DNA from: Nitrospira sp.
GTDB taxonomy: Bacteria > UBA9089 > CG2-30-40-21 > SBAY01
Direction of reading: 5' to 3'
Length of the DNA stretch: 26,120 nt
Assembly (NCBI GenBank): GCA_005239945.1
Contig: SBAY01000298.1
Location: 1 to 26,120 of the forward strand
The notes beneath the pieces are model-generated. The model was not told where the DNA came from, ran no database searches, and saw only the letters and a list, made by a program, of their open reading frames with translations. Positions 24,121 to 26,120 of the stretch are shown here, one piece after another; positions within the stretch are counted from its first letter, which is position 1, and every line of letters starts with the position of its first letter. Both the position numbers and the translations under genes were made by a program.

Positions 24121-25122
24121 ATGATTAAAAAAATATTATTCTTTATCTTTATATTAGCCTTGGCTCTTTCAATATTAATTTTATACCAGATTTATGTTCC
24201 AGTAGACAAATCATTTACTGGAGTTAAAACTATTGACATTCGTAAAGGGGATGGGTTAAAAAAGATTGCTGAACTTTTAGAGGCTGAAGGTGTCATACAA
24301 AATGCGATTGCCTTTGAATTATTGACTATTTGGGAAAAATCTCAACATAAGATAAAGGCAGGGGAATATGAACTTAGTCCTTCGATGAATATGCCTGAAA
24401 TTTTAGCCAAATTAGTCCAGGGAGAATACATCAAAGTCTCTTTTACTATCCCGGAAGGATACAATATATTTCAAATAGCAGACCTTTTAGCCCAAAAGCG
24501 GTTTGTCGATAGAGAAAGATTCATTCGCCTGACTAAAGATAAAGAATTCATATCAAAATTAGGCATTGACGCTCCAACTTTGGAAGGATATTTATTTCCG
24601 GAAACATATTGTCTCTTTAAGGGAGCCAAAGAGGAAGAGATAATCGAAATGATGGTTTCTCAGTTAAGAAAGGTAATTATGCCTGAAGATATAGAGCAGG
24701 CAAAGGCACTTGGATTTTCTTTTCATCAGATGCTTACCTTAGCGTCTCTCATTGAAAAAGAGGCAAGACTACCTGAAGAAAGACATCTTGTCTCGGCCGT
24801 TTTTCATAATCGCTTAAAGGAAAATATTCCCCTGGAAAGCGACCCAACCGTAATTTATGCCCTCCTGCCTGAGTTTAATGGGGATTTAACAAAAAAGGAT
24901 TTGGAGGTTGACTCTTTCTACAATACCTATCGAAATAGAGGGCTTCCCATAGGACCAATTGCTAATCCAGGGTTAAGTGCGATTAAAAGTGCCTTATATC
25001 CCGCCAGGGTGGATTATTTATATTTCGTTTCTATGAATAATGGTAGCCATAAATTCTCATCTACCCTCAAAGAGCATAATCAATCTGTCTTCAAGTACCA
25101 ACGCCAATTTCAGGGTGATTAA
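24121..25122 (+). CDS. mltG: endolytic murein transglycosylase
   Basis: A 333-residue YceG/MltG-family protein. It cleaves nascent peptidoglycan glycan strands in the cytoplasmic membrane and so sets chain length. A single N-terminal membrane anchor (ILFFIFILALALSILILYQIY) is followed by a LysM-like region (about 35-105) and the YceG catalytic domain. Signatures are PEGYNIFQIADLL, LEGYLFPETY, LASLIEKEA (catalytic glutamate E212 by analogy with the E. coli enzyme), LESDPTVIYAL, RGLPIGPIANPGLSAIKSALYP and YLYFVSMNNGSHKFSSTLKEHN. AGAGGG precedes ATG 24121. The length is normal for the family. Neighbours give no division-cluster context. Confidence 0.95.
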   Translation: MIKKILFFIFILALALSILILYQIYVPVDKSFTGVKTIDIRKGDGLKKIAELLEAEGVIQNAIAFELLTIWEKSQHKIKAGEYELSPSMNMPEILAKLVQGEYIKVSFTIPEGYNIFQIADLLAQKRFVDRERFIRLTKDKEFISKLGIDAPTLEGYLFPETYCLFKGAKEEEIIEMMVSQLRKVIMPEDIEQAKALGFSFHQMLTLASLIEKEARLPEERHLVSAVFHNRLKENIPLESDPTVIYALLPEFNGDLTKKDLEVDSFYNTYRNRGLPIGPIANPGLSAIKSALYPARVDYLYFVSMNNGSHKFSSTLKEHNQSVFKYQRQFQGD

Positions 25123-25252
25123 ATTTTATGGAAAGGGTCAAAGGGGTGGGGAGAGTAAATAAAAGGTTTCAGTGTATCCATTTGCAGATAGTCTTTTGAA
25201 TTGGACGGCAGTCCCATATCAGGAAAGATGGAAACCCGATACCGTAGAAGAT

Positions 25253-25302
25253 GGAAGCTCAAACTTGTTCGGGAAAAATGTCTTCAACAAGTTGAGGCTT
25301 CC
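25253..25302. repeat. dispersed palindromic repeat, second copy
   Basis: A 50-base near-palindrome that begins GGAAGCTCAAACTTGTTC and ends TTCAACAAGTTGAGGCTTCC. It resembles 5542-5594 closely. It lies in the gene-free stretch 25123-25607, which otherwise holds only attC-like site E. Confidence 0.7.
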
Positions 25303-25374
25303 GTTCTCAATCTTTGTGGTTACATATTTTTTCACACCAAATACTGACCCATTACAAAAATCGAGTGCAATTCT

Positions 25375-25508
25375 GTTTAACGATAAAGATAAGCTACTGC
25401 GGGGGGATTTACCACCAAACTTTGTAAGCAAAATAAAACTTTAATAAACCGTAAAACTATCTCAAACACGCCCCAGTCCCCGCAGTTAGCTTCAGCGACG
25501 GGTTAGAA
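25375..25508 (-). other. attC-like recombination site E (minus strand)
   Basis: Read on the minus strand, the boxes are TTCTAAC (plus 25508-25502) and GTTAAAC (plus 25381-25375, a full GTTRRRY match). The inner stem is AAGCTAACTGCGGGG with CCCCGCAGTAGCTT, with one extra base on the left arm, as in extrahelical bases of true attC sites. Its sequence is unlike sites A-D but shares 41 of 46 bases with 26075-26120, so a second attC family is present. Confidence 0.65.
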
Positions 25509-25607
25509 TAATCTACACTCCGCCGTCTCTTTCCTTTTCTTCTTTTGATAGTTAATTCTCAATTCGAGGTCCGACCATAGCTCTGTCCATCTACCCTAGC
25601 TCTGCCT

Positions 25608-25814
25608 CTAAATCTCTTCCTCATCTATAAGTTCAAAAAGTGCCTTAATAATTTTGGGATGTAATATCTTCCCCTTGTGAAATGGCAAAACAAACCTTTC
25701 TTCACCTTTTTGGTATATTCTATGACTCCCTTTACTCCTTATATGTTGAAAACCTCCTTTAAACAATATTTTTTCAGCTTCTTCGGTAGTAAATCTTGGT
25801 AATTTAGACAACAT
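25608..25814 (-). CDS. hicA: HicA-family mRNA interferase toxin
   Basis: A 68-residue HicA: LPRFTTEEAEKILFKGGFQHIRSKGSHRIYQKG, then FVLPFHKGKILHPKIIKALFE. The catalytic histidine is in KGSH. A strong GGAGG lies just before its ATG within the end of hicB, giving an 11-base overlap and translational coupling. Together with hicB it forms a minus-strand cassette between attC-like sites F and E. The sequence differs clearly from the other HicA at 14.4 kb, so it is an independent acquisition. Confidence 0.9.
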   Translation of the reverse strand: MLSKLPRFTTEEAEKILFKGGFQHIRSKGSHRIYQKGEERFVLPFHKGKILHPKIIKALFELIDEEEI

Positions 25815-26022
25815 TCACCTCCAAAGAGGTTGTTAATATTTCTCTGTTTAAACAATATTCTTTTTCTTCCAGAGATAACGTCTCCAAATAAAGTTCTATA
25901 GCTTCTTTAATATTTTTTAAAACTTCTTCAAAGGAATCTCCTTGAGTATGACATCCTTTCATTTCAGGACAAAAGGCGTAATATCCATCTCTATCTTTTT
26001 CAATTATTATATTTGCTTTCAT
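25804..26022 (-). CDS. hicB: HicB-family antitoxin
   Basis: A 72-residue HicB: KANIIIEKDRDGYYAFCPEMKGCHTQGDSFEEVLKNIKEAIELYLETL is a textbook HicB fold (D-G-Y-Y-A, P-E-M-x-G-C-H-T-Q-G). The start is ATG at 26022, with GGAG 8 bases upstream on the minus strand. An upstream ATG at 26115 would translate the attC-like site and is rejected. No separate DNA-binding domain is visible, so autoregulation is uncertain. It is the first gene after the GTTAGAC box of site F. Confidence 0.9.
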   Translation of the reverse strand: MKANIIIEKDRDGYYAFCPEMKGCHTQGDSFEEVLKNIKEAIELYLETLSLEEKEYCLNREILTTSLEVNVV

Positions 26023-26058
26023 TTTGATTACTCCATTGTTTTTGTATAGATTGTGTAT

Positions 26059-26120
26059 GTCTAACGACCAAGCTAAGCTACTGCGGGGAGAATTATCACT
26101 AAACTTTGTTAGCAAAATAA
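26059..26120 (-). other. attC-like recombination site F, right half, cut by window end
   Basis: On the minus strand this is CCCCGCAGTAGCTT (plus 26088-26075), a spacer and GTTAGAC (plus 26065-26059), a full GTTRRRY box. The 46 bases 26075-26120 match 25391-25436 at 41 positions. The left half of the site lies outside the window. Confidence 0.6.

Noticed and set aside
25172..25444. Plus-strand 90-codon frame
   Set aside because: It crosses the dispersed palindrome and attC-like site E, has no ribosome binding site and resembles no protein.
26023..26115. N-terminal extension of the minus-strand HicB
   Set aside because: It translates the attC-like site; ATG 26022 has a good binding site and matches the family.

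Overview
The window is AT-rich and looks like a chromosomal fragment of an uncultivated Gram-negative (outer-membrane) bacterium. It encodes a PorV-like outer-membrane protein, a lamin-tail/FlgD-type secreted protein, a helix-hairpin-helix protein with a probable beta-barrel, an UPF0182 membrane protein and MltG. Such combinations are common in candidate phyla such as Omnitrophota, Desantisbacteria or WOR-3, but I cannot assign the phylum. No tRNA, rRNA, integrase, transposase or CRISPR array was seen.

Layout. 0.17-0.69 kb: an ORF6N-domain protein. 0.8-1.15 kb: a nested palindromic element. 1.19-5.59 kb: a giant four-part protein made of a zinc deaminase, a class III nucleotide-cyclase-like domain, a NACHT NTPase and eight nearly identical WD40 repeats. 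This looks like an anti-phage or conflict sensor of unusual architecture. 5.64-6.2 kb: thiE. 6.5-11.75 kb: secreted and envelope proteins, with a MNT/HEPN pair on the minus strand. 12.0-13.3 kb: an AbiE-type toxin-antitoxin pair with a clear promoter and palindromic operator.

The most interesting region is 13.4-20.2 kb. Palindromic attC-like sites at about 13.91, 14.63, 15.50, 15.82-15.92 and 20.05 kb separate blocks of plus-strand genes: MNT with a truncated HEPN, then HicBA, then MNT/HEPN, then a three-gene DUF4338(DruA-like)-NurA-HerA operon, then a DUF169 gene. The first bases of each of three blocks are the reverse complement of the last bases before that block's own attC, as expected for integron gene cassettes. 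I read the region as an integron cassette array without a visible integrase (CALIN-like). It carries toxin-antitoxin cassettes and one exceptionally large (about 4.2 kb) putative defence cassette. A second, unrelated attC family flanks another HicBA pair on the minus strand at the right edge (25.4-26.1 kb).

Between the two attC regions lie chromosomal-looking genes, UPF0182 (21.2-23.9 kb) and mltG (24.1-25.1 kb). Many intergenic gaps hold imperfect inverted repeats of several families, some shared between distant places, and two of them supply the C-terminal codons of neighbouring genes. All functional statements rest on motif recognition by eye; no database search was possible.
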